64,000 bases of DNA, from contig NZ_JBITMQ010000002.1 in the NCBI RefSeq assembly GCF_044466355.1, positions 186,001 through 250,000 of the forward strand, given 5' to 3'. Positions 1 to 8,322 of the stretch are shown piece by piece. A program made the translations under genes and the position numbers. The notes beneath the pieces are model-generated. The model saw only the letters and a list, made by a program, of their open reading frames with translations. It ran no database searches and was not told where the DNA came from. This DNA is from Actinophytocola sp044466355 (GTDB lineage Bacteria > Actinomycetota > Actinomycetes > Mycobacteriales > Pseudonocardiaceae). Numbering within the stretch: the stretch's first letter is position 1; every line of letters begins with the position of its first letter.

Positions 1-3000
1 GACCTGCTGCGGGTGCGTGCCGACGGGACGGTGCAGTTCCTCGGCCGCGCCGACGACCAGGTGAAGGTGCGTGGCCACCGGGTGGAGCTGGGTGAGGTCA
101 CCGCCGCCCTCCGTGACGTCGACGGGGTGGCCGAGGCCGTGGTGCTCCCGGTCGGCGCCGGGCTGGACCGCAGGCTCGCGGCGTGGCTCGTGCCGGCGCG
201 GGGTGTCGGCCTCGCCGTCCCGGCCGTGCGGCGGACGCTGCGTGACCGGCTGCCGGACTACATGGTGCCCACCTCCCTCACCGTCCTGGAGCGCCTGCCG
301 CTCAACGCGAACGGCAAGATCGACCGGGCCGCGCTGCCCGACGCGACCGAACGCGCGCCCGTTGTGCGGCGGCCGGTGGCGACCCCGGCCGAGCGGCTCG
401 TGGCGCGGGTCTGGGGTGAGGTGCTCGGGCTCGGCGACGTGGCGGCCGACGACGACTTCTTCGCCGTGGGCGGCCATTCCTTCGCGGCGGTCCGGGTTGC
501 CGGACGGCTCGGTGAGGCGCTGCGCCGCGACGTGGCCGTGCGCACGGTGTTCGAGCACCCGGTGCTGGCCGACCTCGCCGCCGCGCTGACCGCGGACCCC
601 GGCGGAGTGTTCGGTGGCGCGCCCATCCCCGTGCGGCCGGACCCCGAGGCGCCCGCGCCGCTGTCGTCCGCGCAGGCGCGGCTGTGGTTCCTCGAACTGC
701 TCGAACCGGGTTCGGCCTACCACGCCGACCTCGTGCTGCGGCTGCGTGGACCGGTGGACGCGGCGGCGATGGCGCTCGCGGTACGGGACGTCGCCGCACG
801 GCACACCGTGCTGCGCAGCGTCATCGAGGAACGCGACGGCACCCCGGTGGCCGTGCCGGTGCCCGCCGACCGCGTCCCCGTATCCATTGTGGACATCGCG
901 GCGGACGCAGTGGACGCGGCGTGCCGGGCGGAGCTTGCGCGGCCGTTCGCGCTCGACCGGGAACCGCCGCTGCGGGCCACGCTGTTCCGGGTCGCCGACG
1001 GTGAGCACGTGCTCGCGCTCACCGTGCACCACATCGCGACCGACAACTGGTCGCGGGGCGTCATCGGCACGGACCTCGCCGACGCGTACGCCGCCCGGCT
1101 CGCGGGGTCGGCACCGGACGCGACCCTGCCCGTGCAGTACGCGGACTACGCCGCGTGGCTGGCCGCCCGGGCCCGCGACGAGGACCTGAACTGGTGGTGC
1201 GACCGCCTGTCCGGGCTGCCGCCGCTGCTCACGCTGCCGACCGACCGGCCCCGGCCGGCGGTGGCCGACTGGTCCGGCGGGCACGTCCGGTTCGCGCTCC
1301 CCGCCGCACTCACCGCCCGTGTCCGGGACGTGGCCGCCGACGTGGGCGTGACGCCGTTCATGGTGCTCCTCGCCTGCTGGCAGGAACTGCTCGGCCGCCG
1401 CGCCGGGACCGATGACGTCGCGGTCGGCGTGCCCGAGTCCGGCCGGCACCACCCGGGTGTCGAGGCGACGGTGGGCTGTTTCGTGAACACGCTCGTGCTG
1501 CGCACGGACCTCGGCGGCGACCCGACCGTGCGGGAGCTGCTCGCACGGTCCCGCGAGACCGTGCTCGGCGCGTTCGCGCACGCCGAGACACCGCTCGAAG
1601 GGATCATCGAACGGTTGCGGCCGGAGCGGTCCGTCGCCGCGACGCCGATCTTCCAGGTGCTGCTGAACGTCCTGGACCAGCCCGCGACGCCGCCCGCCAT
1701 CCCCGGTGTCGAGGTGACCGCCGTCCGCGACGCGGGCGAGAAGGTGAAGTTCGACCTCAGCATGGTGCTGGTCAACGACGGCGACACCTACCTCGGCGGC
1801 CTCGCCTACCGGGCCGACCTGTTCGACGCGGGCACCGCCGAGGAGATCGTCGCCGACTTCCAGGCACTGCTGGCCGACCTGCTGTCCGATGTGGACCAAC
1901 CGGTCGCGTCGGTCGGCCCGGCCCGCAACGACGCAGGCCCGGTCGCCGCGCCCGCCGCCGCGCCGGTCGCGGGTTCCCACGCACCGGAAACCCCGACCGA
2001 GCAACTCGTCGCGCGGGTGTGGGCGCAGGTGCTCGAGGTGCCGGAGGTCCACGCGGACGACGACTTCTTCGCGCTCGGCGGGCATTCCTTCACCGCCGTC
2101 CGCGCGGTCCGGCTGATCGACGAGCGGCTGCGGGTCATCGACCTGTTCCTGCACCCGACCGTCCGCGAACTGGCCGCGCACCTCGACGCCGGGCAGAGGA
2201 CCGACGACGGGCGCCTACTGCACCGCCTCTCCCCCGCCCGCGCGGGCACCGCGGACGTGACGCTGGTCTGCGTGCCCTACGGCGGTGGCTCCGCTGCCGT
2301 CTTCGGCCCGCTCGCCACCGAACTCGCCGCCGCCGCACCGGGCGTCGACGTACTCGCCGTCGAGCTGCCCGGCCACGACGTGGCCCGGCCCGACGAGGCG
2401 TTCCGCACCGTCGACGAGGTCGTGGACCTGCTCGCCGACGAGATCGGCCGGACCGTCACCGGCCCGGTCGCGGTGTACGGGCACTGTGTCGGCTCCGCCG
2501 TCGCGACCGCGCTCGCCGCCCGGCTCGAAGCCGACGGCCGCGACGTCGTCGGGGTCGTCGTGGCGGGCAGCTTCCCCGCGGCCAGGCTGCCGGGCAAGGT
2601 GTCGGCGTGGCTGCAGCGCCGGTTCCCCCGCGAGCGCTGGGTGGCCGACCGGCTCTACCGGGACACGCTGCGGGCGACCGGCGGCCTCATGGACGACATG
2701 GACGAGGCCGCGAGCGCGGCCATGCTGCGTGCGCTGCGGCACGACGCCGGACAGGCGCAGGCCTGGTTCGGCCGCGCGCTCGACCCGGACGCCGCGGACC
2801 GTCCCCGGCTCGCGGCGCCGATCCTGTGCGTCGTCGGGTCGAGCGACCCCGCGACCGAGCTGTACCAGGAGCGGTACCGGGAATGGGGCGCGTTCGCCGA
2901 CCGGGTCGAGCCGGCCGTGCTGCCCAGGGCCGGGCACTACTTCCTGCGCCACCAGGCCGCCGAGGTCGCCGCCCTGCTGCGGGACCGGCTCTCCCGCTGG

Positions 3001-4329
3001 GCCGCCGGTGACCTGCCGCCCCGGGTCGACGACGTCCCGGTCGCCGCCCCCGAGGCACGCCGAGGGCTGCGCGCGTTCTACACCGTCGCGGGCGGCCAGG
3101 CCGTGTCGATGATCGGCAACGAGCTGAGCGCGTTCGCGCTCGGCGTGTGGGCCTACCAGCGCAGCGGCCGGGTCATCGACCTCGCGCTGGTCGTGTTGCT
3201 CGCCCGCGTGCCGAGCATGCTGCTGACGCCGGTCGGCGGTGCGCTCGCCGACCGGGTGGACCGCAGACGGATCATGCTGGCCTGCGACCTGACGAGCGGC
3301 GCGGCGATGGCCGTGCTCGCCGTGCTGGTCGCACTGGGACGGCTCGACCTCGTGGCGGTGTGCGCGATCGTCGGGGTCATGTCGGTGGCGTCGGCGTTCC
3401 ACCGGCCCGCCTACCTGGCGGCGATCGCCCAGCTGGTGCCGAAGCCGTACCTGCCGCAGGCCAACGCGCTCGCCGACATCGGCGCCGGGCTCGGCACCAT
3501 CCTCGGGCCCGTCCTCGGCGGTGTCCTCATGGGACTGTCGGGGCTGACCGCGGTCGTCGTGGTCGACGTGGCCACGTTCGCGATCGGTGTCGTCTCCCTG
3601 GTGCTGGTGCGGTTCCCGAACCGGTTGTTCTTCACCCAGACCGAACCGTTCGCGAAGGCGGTCACCGGCGGGTGGAAGTTCGTGGTGCGCCGCAAGCCGC
3701 TGCTGGTGATGATCGGCTACTTCGCGGTGGTCAACTACTTCACCGCCGTGATGTGGGTGGGGCTCACCCCGCTGGTCCTGTCGATCGGCTCGACCGGTGA
3801 GCTGGGGGTGGTCAGCGCCGTCGGCGGGATCGGCGCCGCGGTCGGCGCGGTCGTCGTGGTGATCTGGGGCGGCACCGTCCGCCGCGCCACCGGCATGATC
3901 GCGTTCGTCATCGGCTCCGGGCTCGGGGTGGCGCTGATGGGTGCGTGGCCGTCGGTGCTCGTGGTCGCGGCCGGCCTGTTCGTGCGGCTGGCGTGCATGA
4001 GCATCGGCAACGCGCACTGGCTCTCGATCATCCAGACGAAGGTCGGTCAGCAGCTGCAGGGACGGGTGCTGGCGATCAACGTCATGCTCGCGACGGCCAT
4101 GCAGCCTCTCGGTTTCCTGACCGCGGGCCCGCTCGCCGACTGGCTCGGCGGCTTCGCCACGCTGATGGTGGTCTCCGGTGCCGTGCTGGTGGTGTGGGGG
4201 GTGCTCGGCCTGCGGTACCGGCCGCTGCACGACATCGAGGACCTGCTGCCGGACGCGGCGCCACCGGCCGAGGTCGACGCCGACCTCGACCGCGTGCAGG
4301 CACTCGCCGACCGGGAGCTGGCCCGATGA
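1..4329 (+). CDS. NRPS (A-PCP-C-PCP-TE) fused to an MFS exporter, 5' end outside window
   Basis: Assembles, releases and probably exports a non-ribosomal peptide. The reading frame is open from base 1, so the start lies upstream. Order seen, in residues of the visible part: end of an adenylation domain with its A8 region (FLGRADDQVKVRG) and A10 motif (LPLNANGKIDR, Lys codon at 316); carrier domain with GGHS (Ser codon 478); condensation domain of LCL appearance with HHIATDNWS (His codons 1027 and 1030); second carrier domain GGHS (Ser codon 2086); a thioesterase at about residues 740-1000 in which the nucleophile elbow reads GHCVG, with Cys (codon 2485) where Ser is usual; then, from about residue 1020, roughly 400 residues of 10-12 membrane helices resembling MFS exporters of the EntS type. 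No second adenylation domain lies between C and the second PCP, so that carrier is either loaded in trans or idle. It overlaps the next gene by 4 bases. The domain calls are secure; the product is unknown. Confidence 0.93.
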   Translation, partial: DLLRVRADGTVQFLGRADDQVKVRGHRVELGEVTAALRDVDGVAEAVVLPVGAGLDRRLAAWLVPARGVGLAVPAVRRTLRDRLPDYMVPTSLTVLERLPLNANGKIDRAALPDATERAPVVRRPVATPAERLVARVWGEVLGLGDVAADDDFFAVGGHSFAAVRVAGRLGEALRRDVAVRTVFEHPVLADLAAALTADPGGVFGGAPIPVRPDPEAPAPLSSAQARLWFLELLEPGSAYHADLVLRLRGPVDAAAMALAVRDVAARHTVLRSVIEERDGTPVAVPVPADRVPVSIVDIAADAVDAACRAELARPFALDREPPLRATLFRVADGEHVLALTVHHIATDNWSRGVIGTDLADAYAARLAGSAPDATLPVQYADYAAWLAARARDEDLNWWCDRLSGLPPLLTLPTDRPRPAVADWSGGHVRFALPAALTARVRDVAADVGVTPFMVLLACWQELLGRRAGTDDVAVGVPESGRHHPGVEATVGCFVNTLVLRTDLGGDPTVRELLARSRETVLGAFAHAETPLEGIIERLRPERSVAATPIFQVLLNVLDQPATPPAIPGVEVTAVRDAGEKVKFDLSMVLVNDGDTYLGGLAYRADLFDAGTAEEIVADFQALLADLLSDVDQPVASVGPARNDAGPVAAPAAAPVAGSHAPETPTEQLVARVWAQVLEVPEVHADDDFFALGGHSFTAVRAVRLIDERLRVIDLFLHPTVRELAAHLDAGQRTDDGRLLHRLSPARAGTADVTLVCVPYGGGSAAVFGPLATELAAAAPGVDVLAVELPGHDVARPDEAFRTVDEVVDLLADEIGRTVTGPVAVYGHCVGSAVATALAARLEADGRDVVGVVVAGSFPAARLPGKVSAWLQRRFPRERWVADRLYRDTLRATGGLMDDMDEAASAAMLRALRHDAGQAQAWFGRALDPDAADRPRLAAPILCVVGSSDPATELYQERYREWGAFADRVEPAVLPRAGHYFLRHQAAEVAALLRDRLSRWAAGDLPPRVDDVPVAAPEARRGLRAFYTVAGGQAVSMIGNELSAFALGVWAYQRSGRVIDLALVVLLARVPSMLLTPVGGALADRVDRRRIMLACDLTSGAAMAVLAVLVALGRLDLVAVCAIVGVMSVASAFHRPAYLAAIAQLVPKPYLPQANALADIGAGLGTILGPVLGGVLMGLSGLTAVVVVDVATFAIGVVSLVLVRFPNRLFFTQTEPFAKAVTGGWKFVVRRKPLLVMIGYFAVVNYFTAVMWVGLTPLVLSIGSTGELGVVSAVGGIGAAVGAVVVVIWGGTVRRATGMIAFVIGSGLGVALMGAWPSVLVVAAGLFVRLACMSIGNAHWLSIIQTKVGQQLQGRVLAINVMLATAMQPLGFLTAGPLADWLGGFATLMVVSGAVLVVWGVLGLRYRPLHDIEDLLPDAAPPAEVDADLDRVQALADRELAR

Positions 4330-5258
4330 CGCCGCCCCTCGTCGGCGCGGCCGACATCCGCGCCGCCGCCGAACGGATCCGGCCCGCCGTGCACCGCACC
4401 CCGCTGCTGGGTGGCGACGGCTTCTGGCTCAAGCCGGAGCACCGGCAGCGGACCGGCTCGTTCAAGGCACGCGGCGCGTTCAACGCGGTCGCCCGCCTCA
4501 CCGCGGACCACGTCCTCGCCCAGTCGTCCGGCAACCACGGACGGGCGGTGGCCTACGCGGCGGCACGGCACGGCCTGCGCGCCACGGTCGTCCTGCCCGA
4601 CACCGCACCGGTGTTGAAGGTGGACGCCGTGCACGCACTCGGCGCCCGCGTGGTCGTGGTGCCGCCCGCGTTGCGCGAGTCCACCACCGCGGAGCTGGCG
4701 GCCCGCACCGGTGCCACTGTGATCGGCTCCGCCGATCTCGACGTGATCGCCGGGCACGGCACGGTCGGCGCCGAGATCGTGGCTGACCTGCCGGACGTGC
4801 GCACGGTTCTGGTGCCGGTGTGCAACGGCGGCCTGCTCGCCGGGGTCGCCGCCGCGGTCAAGGCGGTCTCCCCCGCCACCCGCGTCGTCGGCGTCGAGCC
4901 CGCGCTGGCCGGGGACGCGGCCGAGTCACTGCGGCTGGGCACGCTGGTGCGGTGGCCGGTCGAGCAGACCTACCGCACCATCGCGGACGGGCTGCGCGCG
5001 CCGGTGCTCGGCGAGCCGGCGTGGCGGCACATCAGGGTGCTCGTGGACGACATCGTCACCGTCGACGAGGACAGCATCGTCGCCGCGCAGGAGTTCCTGT
5101 CCGCCCGGTTCGGCGTGCTCGCCGAGCCCAGCGGCGCGGTGGCGACCGCGGCGTACCTGACCGGCCAGTCGCTCGGCGCGACCGTGGCGGTCGTGTCCGG
5201 CGGCAACGTCGCGGCCACTGTCCCGGCGGGAGAGCGGGTGTCCGTTGAACACGGGTGA
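4326..5258 (+). CDS. threonine/serine dehydratase-like PLP enzyme
   Basis: A 310-residue fold-type II PLP enzyme of the threonine dehydratase/serine racemase family. It shows the Schiff-base lysine in GSFKARGA (Lys47), the phosphate/substrate loop SSGNHG (67-72) and a glycine-rich cofactor loop near NGGLLAG. It lacks the regulatory ACT domain of biosynthetic IlvA. The ATG at 4326 overlaps the NRPS stop (ATGA), indicating translational coupling. Its place ahead of SbnA/SbnB homologues suggests it makes or epimerises an amino acid for the peptide (for example serine racemisation, or aminoacrylate formation), but the sequence cannot tell which. A catabolic role is less likely because of the coupling. 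Confidence 0.85.
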   Translation: MTPPLVGAADIRAAAERIRPAVHRTPLLGGDGFWLKPEHRQRTGSFKARGAFNAVARLTADHVLAQSSGNHGRAVAYAAARHGLRATVVLPDTAPVLKVDAVHALGARVVVVPPALRESTTAELAARTGATVIGSADLDVIAGHGTVGAEIVADLPDVRTVLVPVCNGGLLAGVAAAVKAVSPATRVVGVEPALAGDAAESLRLGTLVRWPVEQTYRTIADGLRAPVLGEPAWRHIRVLVDDIVTVDEDSIVAAQEFLSARFGVLAEPSGAVATAAYLTGQSLGATVAVVSGGNVAATVPAGERVSVEHG

Positions 5259-6225
5259 GCCGGGCGGTGTGCTCGCGACGATCGGCCGCACCCCGCTGGT
5301 CGCGCTGGAGCGCGTCGTGCCGATCGCGGACGTGCGGGTCTTCGCGAAGATGGAGAAGTTCAACCCGGGCGGCAGCGTCAAGGACCGCACCGCGCTGCAC
5401 ATGCTGCGCGGCAAGATCCGGTCCGGTGAGCTGGTGCCGGGCCGGTCGGTGGTCGTGGAGTCGACGTCCGGCAACCTCGGGGTCGGTCTCGCGCAGCTGT
5501 GCGCCTACTTCGGACTCGAGCTGATCTGCGTGGTCGACACCCGCACGACCGCGCAGTCGGTCGCGCTGTTGCGGGCCTACGGCGCGACGGTGGAGGTCGT
5601 GTCCCCGACGGGCGGCGACCTGCTCGCCGCGCGGATCGCCAGGGTGCGCGAGCTGGTGACGCGGCTGCCGGACGCGTTCTGGCCCAACCAGTACGAGAAC
5701 CCGCTCAACGCGGCCGCGCACGAGCAGACGATGGCCGAGATCGTGACCGCGCTGGACGGACGGCTCGACTACCTGTTCTGCTCGGTGAGCACCGGCGGCA
5801 CGCTGCGCGGCTGCGCCGACTACATCCGCGACCACGGCCTGGCCACGAAACTGGTCGCGGTCGACGCGGCGGGCAGCGCGATCTTCCACACCCCGACCGA
5901 GCACCGACGAATCCCGGGGCACGGCGCCGGCCGGCGGCCGCCGCTGGTGGACGTGGGCGCGGTCAGCGAGATCGTCCACGTCACCGACCTGGAATGCGTG
6001 CGTGCCTGCCGCCTGCTGGTGGCGCGCGAGGCGATCCTCGCGGGTGGGTCGTCCGGCGCGACCGTGTCCGCGCTGCGCAAGCTGCGCGACCGCATCCCCG
6101 CCGGTTCCCGGTGCGTGCTCGTCTTCCCCGACGACGGCAACCGGTACCTCGACACCATCTACTCGGACTCCTGGGTGTTCGAGCACTTCGGGGACGTGCG
6201 TGAGGAGCAACCATGCGTCATCTGA
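5245..6225 (+). CDS. sbnA: 2,3-diaminopropionate biosynthesis protein SbnA-like
   Basis: A 326-residue cysteine-synthase-fold PLP enzyme. In the staphyloferrin B pathway SbnA joins O-phospho-L-serine and L-glutamate to give N-(1-amino-1-carboxy-2-ethyl)glutamate. Visible here are the PLP lysine in NPGGSVKDR (Lys46), the substrate loop STSGNLG (73-79), the phosphate-binding STGGT and a C-terminal GGSSGA. The start is a TTG at 5245 inside the previous gene, behind GGGAG; a GTG at 5269 is possible but would cut into the conserved N-terminus. The SbnB homologue two genes downstream makes the pairing convincing. A plain cysteine synthase is less likely in this context. Confidence 0.87.
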   Translation: MNTGEPGGVLATIGRTPLVALERVVPIADVRVFAKMEKFNPGGSVKDRTALHMLRGKIRSGELVPGRSVVVESTSGNLGVGLAQLCAYFGLELICVVDTRTTAQSVALLRAYGATVEVVSPTGGDLLAARIARVRELVTRLPDAFWPNQYENPLNAAAHEQTMAEIVTALDGRLDYLFCSVSTGGTLRGCADYIRDHGLATKLVAVDAAGSAIFHTPTEHRRIPGHGAGRRPPLVDVGAVSEIVHVTDLECVRACRLLVAREAILAGGSSGATVSALRKLRDRIPAGSRCVLVFPDDGNRYLDTIYSDSWVFEHFGDVREEQPCVI

Positions 6226-7136
6226 TCTCGCTCGACGACCTCACCGACGAGGACCTGCGCGCCATCGTCGCCAGGGCGGCACGGCTCGCTGACGACCCGC
6301 GGCAGGCGGCCACGTCACTGGCCGGTGAGGTCGTCGGCATCTACTTCAGCAAGACCTCCACGCGCACCCGCACGGCGTTTTCCTCGGGCGCGCTGCGGCT
6401 CGGCGCGCGCATCATCTCCTACGGGCCGGGTGACCTGCAGATCAACACCGGCGAGACCATCGAGGACACCGGCCGGGTGCTGTCCACCATGCTCGACGCG
6501 CTCGTGGTGCGCACCGCGGGCGACCCGGCCGAGCTGCGGGCCATGGCCGACCAGAAGCGCATGTCGGTGGTCAACGCCATGACCGCCGACGAGCACCCCA
6601 CCCAGGCACTCGCGGACCTCACCACGATGGTCCGCCGGTTCGGGCGCGTCGACGGGCTGCGGGTGCTGTACCTGGGCGAGGGCAACAACTCCGCGGCCGC
6701 GCTCGCGCTGGCGCTCACCCGGTTCCCCGGCACCGAGCTGCACCTGCGCACCCCGCCCGGCTACGGCCTCGACCCCGAGGTGCTGGCACGAGGCCAGGCG
6801 CACGCCGCCCGCCACGGCGCGTCCCTTGTGGAACGTCACGACATGACCGACCTGCCGACAGCGGACGTCGTGTACACGACGCGGTGGGAGACGACGGGCA
6901 CGACCAAGCCGGACCCGGACTGGCGCACGGTGTTCGCGCCGTTCCAGGTGACGCGGGAGATCTGGCGGACCAGCCCGGACGCGGTGTTCATGCACGACCT
7001 GCCCGCGCACCGCGGCGAGGAGGTCACCGCCGAGGTGCTCGACGGGCAGGACAGCATCGCGTTCGCGCAGGCGGAGAACAAGATGTACAGCGCGATGGCG
7101 GTACTGGAGTGGTGCCGGGGCAGGGACGTGGCGTGA
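6213..7136 (+). CDS. OTC-like carbamoyltransferase, predicted to act on diaminopropionate
   Basis: A 307-residue member of the aspartate/ornithine carbamoyltransferase family. The carbamoyl-phosphate site is intact: STRTRT (49-54) and HPTQ (128-131). The amino-acid side is altered. The OTC signature HCLPAHRG reads HDLPAHRG, with Asp262 in place of the ornithine-contacting Cys, and the SMG loop is replaced by a segment beginning RWETTG. Lying between sbnA- and sbnB-like genes, it probably carbamoylates the side-chain amine of 2,3-diaminopropionate to 3-ureidoalanine (albizziine). That substrate is inference. The start ATG has GAGGAGC upstream and overlaps the previous gene by 13 bases. It is unlikely to be the housekeeping ArgF. 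Confidence 0.85.
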   Translation: MRHLISLDDLTDEDLRAIVARAARLADDPRQAATSLAGEVVGIYFSKTSTRTRTAFSSGALRLGARIISYGPGDLQINTGETIEDTGRVLSTMLDALVVRTAGDPAELRAMADQKRMSVVNAMTADEHPTQALADLTTMVRRFGRVDGLRVLYLGEGNNSAAALALALTRFPGTELHLRTPPGYGLDPEVLARGQAHAARHGASLVERHDMTDLPTADVVYTTRWETTGTTKPDPDWRTVFAPFQVTREIWRTSPDAVFMHDLPAHRGEEVTAEVLDGQDSIAFAQAENKMYSAMAVLEWCRGRDVA

Positions 7137-8209
7137 GCGAGCTTGCGAGCGAACCATTGACACAGCGTGAGCCGTGGTACGACCAGGCGGACACGGGACT
7201 GGCGGGCGCGGGCCGGGTGACCGTGCTGTCACGCGCGGACGTCCGGCGGTGCCTGGCGGCCGTCGACCCGGTCGCGGTCGTCCGGCAGACGCTGGCCGAC
7301 CACGACCGCGGCGAGAGCCTGCTGCCCGCGGAGGCCTACCTGCGGTGGGAGAACTCGCAGGGCGCGTACACCCGGTCGATCGGCATGCCGGGCGCGGTGG
7401 GGCCGCACCACGGCATGAAGATCATCAACGCGAGCGTGTCCAACCCGGCGGCGGGCCTGGAACGCGCCGGCGGGCTGGGCCTGTGTTTCGACGCCGAGAC
7501 CGCCCGGGTCACGACGATCCTGGAGGCGGGACTGCTGAGCGCGGTGCGCACGGCGGCGGTGAGCGCGGTGGGGGTGGCCGCCACGGGCTACTCCGGTGCC
7601 GGCTCGCTCGCCGTCGTGGGCTGCGGCGCCCAGGGCCGGATGCACGCGGCACTGCTGACCCGCGAACTGCCCGGCCTGCGCACGGTGTCGCTGTACGACC
7701 ACGACCCGGCCGTCGCCCGCCGGCTGGCGGACCTGCTCGCCCGCGACGACCTCGTGGTGACGGTGCACGACACCGCCCGCGACGCGGTCACCGCCGGTGA
7801 GATCGCGGTCTTCACCACCACCGCCGACAAGGGCTACGTGACCCCGGCCTGGGCGCGGCCCGGCGCGCTGCTGGTCAACGTGTCGCTTGGCGACCTCGCG
7901 GACGAGACGTTCCTCGACGCCGCCGCACTGTACGTGGACGACCTCGACCTGGTCGCGGACAACCCGCGCCGCCCCCTCGGCCGCCTGATGGGCGACGGAC
8001 TGGTCACCCGCCCTGGCGACGACACGGCGAAACCGATCGACGCCACCCTGGGCGGGCTGCTCACCGGCCGGTACTCCAGCCGCGGCGTGGCCCGGCCGCA
8101 CGTCGTGCTCAACCCGTTCGGCATGGGGGTGCTGGACGTGGCGCTCTACGGCGCGGTCGCCGCACACGCCCGTCACGAAGGCCTCGGCTCGACGGTCGAC
8201 CTCGGCTGA
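7133..8209 (+). CDS. sbnB: 2,3-diaminopropionate biosynthesis dehydrogenase SbnB-like
   Basis: A 358-residue ornithine cyclodeaminase/mu-crystallin family protein. SbnB oxidatively cleaves the SbnA product to L-2,3-diaminopropionate plus 2-oxoglutarate using NAD+. The Rossmann motif VVGCGAQGRMH and the family segment KIINASVSNP are visible. The GTG start at 7133 overlaps the preceding stop (GTGA). The first codons lie in a sequence (7133-7156) built of GAGCGA repeats that also encodes the unconserved N-terminus MSELASEP, so a slightly later start is possible. This closes the coupled five-gene transcription unit. Confidence 0.87.
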   Translation: MSELASEPLTQREPWYDQADTGLAGAGRVTVLSRADVRRCLAAVDPVAVVRQTLADHDRGESLLPAEAYLRWENSQGAYTRSIGMPGAVGPHHGMKIINASVSNPAAGLERAGGLGLCFDAETARVTTILEAGLLSAVRTAAVSAVGVAATGYSGAGSLAVVGCGAQGRMHAALLTRELPGLRTVSLYDHDPAVARRLADLLARDDLVVTVHDTARDAVTAGEIAVFTTTADKGYVTPAWARPGALLVNVSLGDLADETFLDAAALYVDDLDLVADNPRRPLGRLMGDGLVTRPGDDTAKPIDATLGGLLTGRYSSRGVARPHVVLNPFGMGVLDVALYGAVAAHARHEGLGSTVDLG

Positions 8210-8322
8210 GGACCGACCCGACAGCACGCCGACACGCCCACCCCGTCAACGGTCAGATCCAGCTCGACGTGACGCGGTCAGTATGGTCAACCCCTGCCCG
8301 CTTGTCGTTCAGGGAGCACCCC

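Noticed and set aside
2215..4230. Long open frame (671 codons) on the minus strand inside the NRPS gene
   Set aside because: It is antisense to TE and MFS domains whose motifs are intact. Its translation is His/Arg/Gly-rich without any motif, as expected from high-GC shadow frames.
6213..7136. Calling the carbamoyltransferase the housekeeping ornithine carbamoyltransferase (argF)
   Set aside because: The HCLP Cys is Asp and the SMG loop is replaced, and the gene sits between sbnA and sbnB homologues, not with arg genes.
8269..8322. Upstream start for the STAND regulator
   Set aside because: The extra residues are unconserved and the GTG at 8323 has a well-placed AGGGAG.
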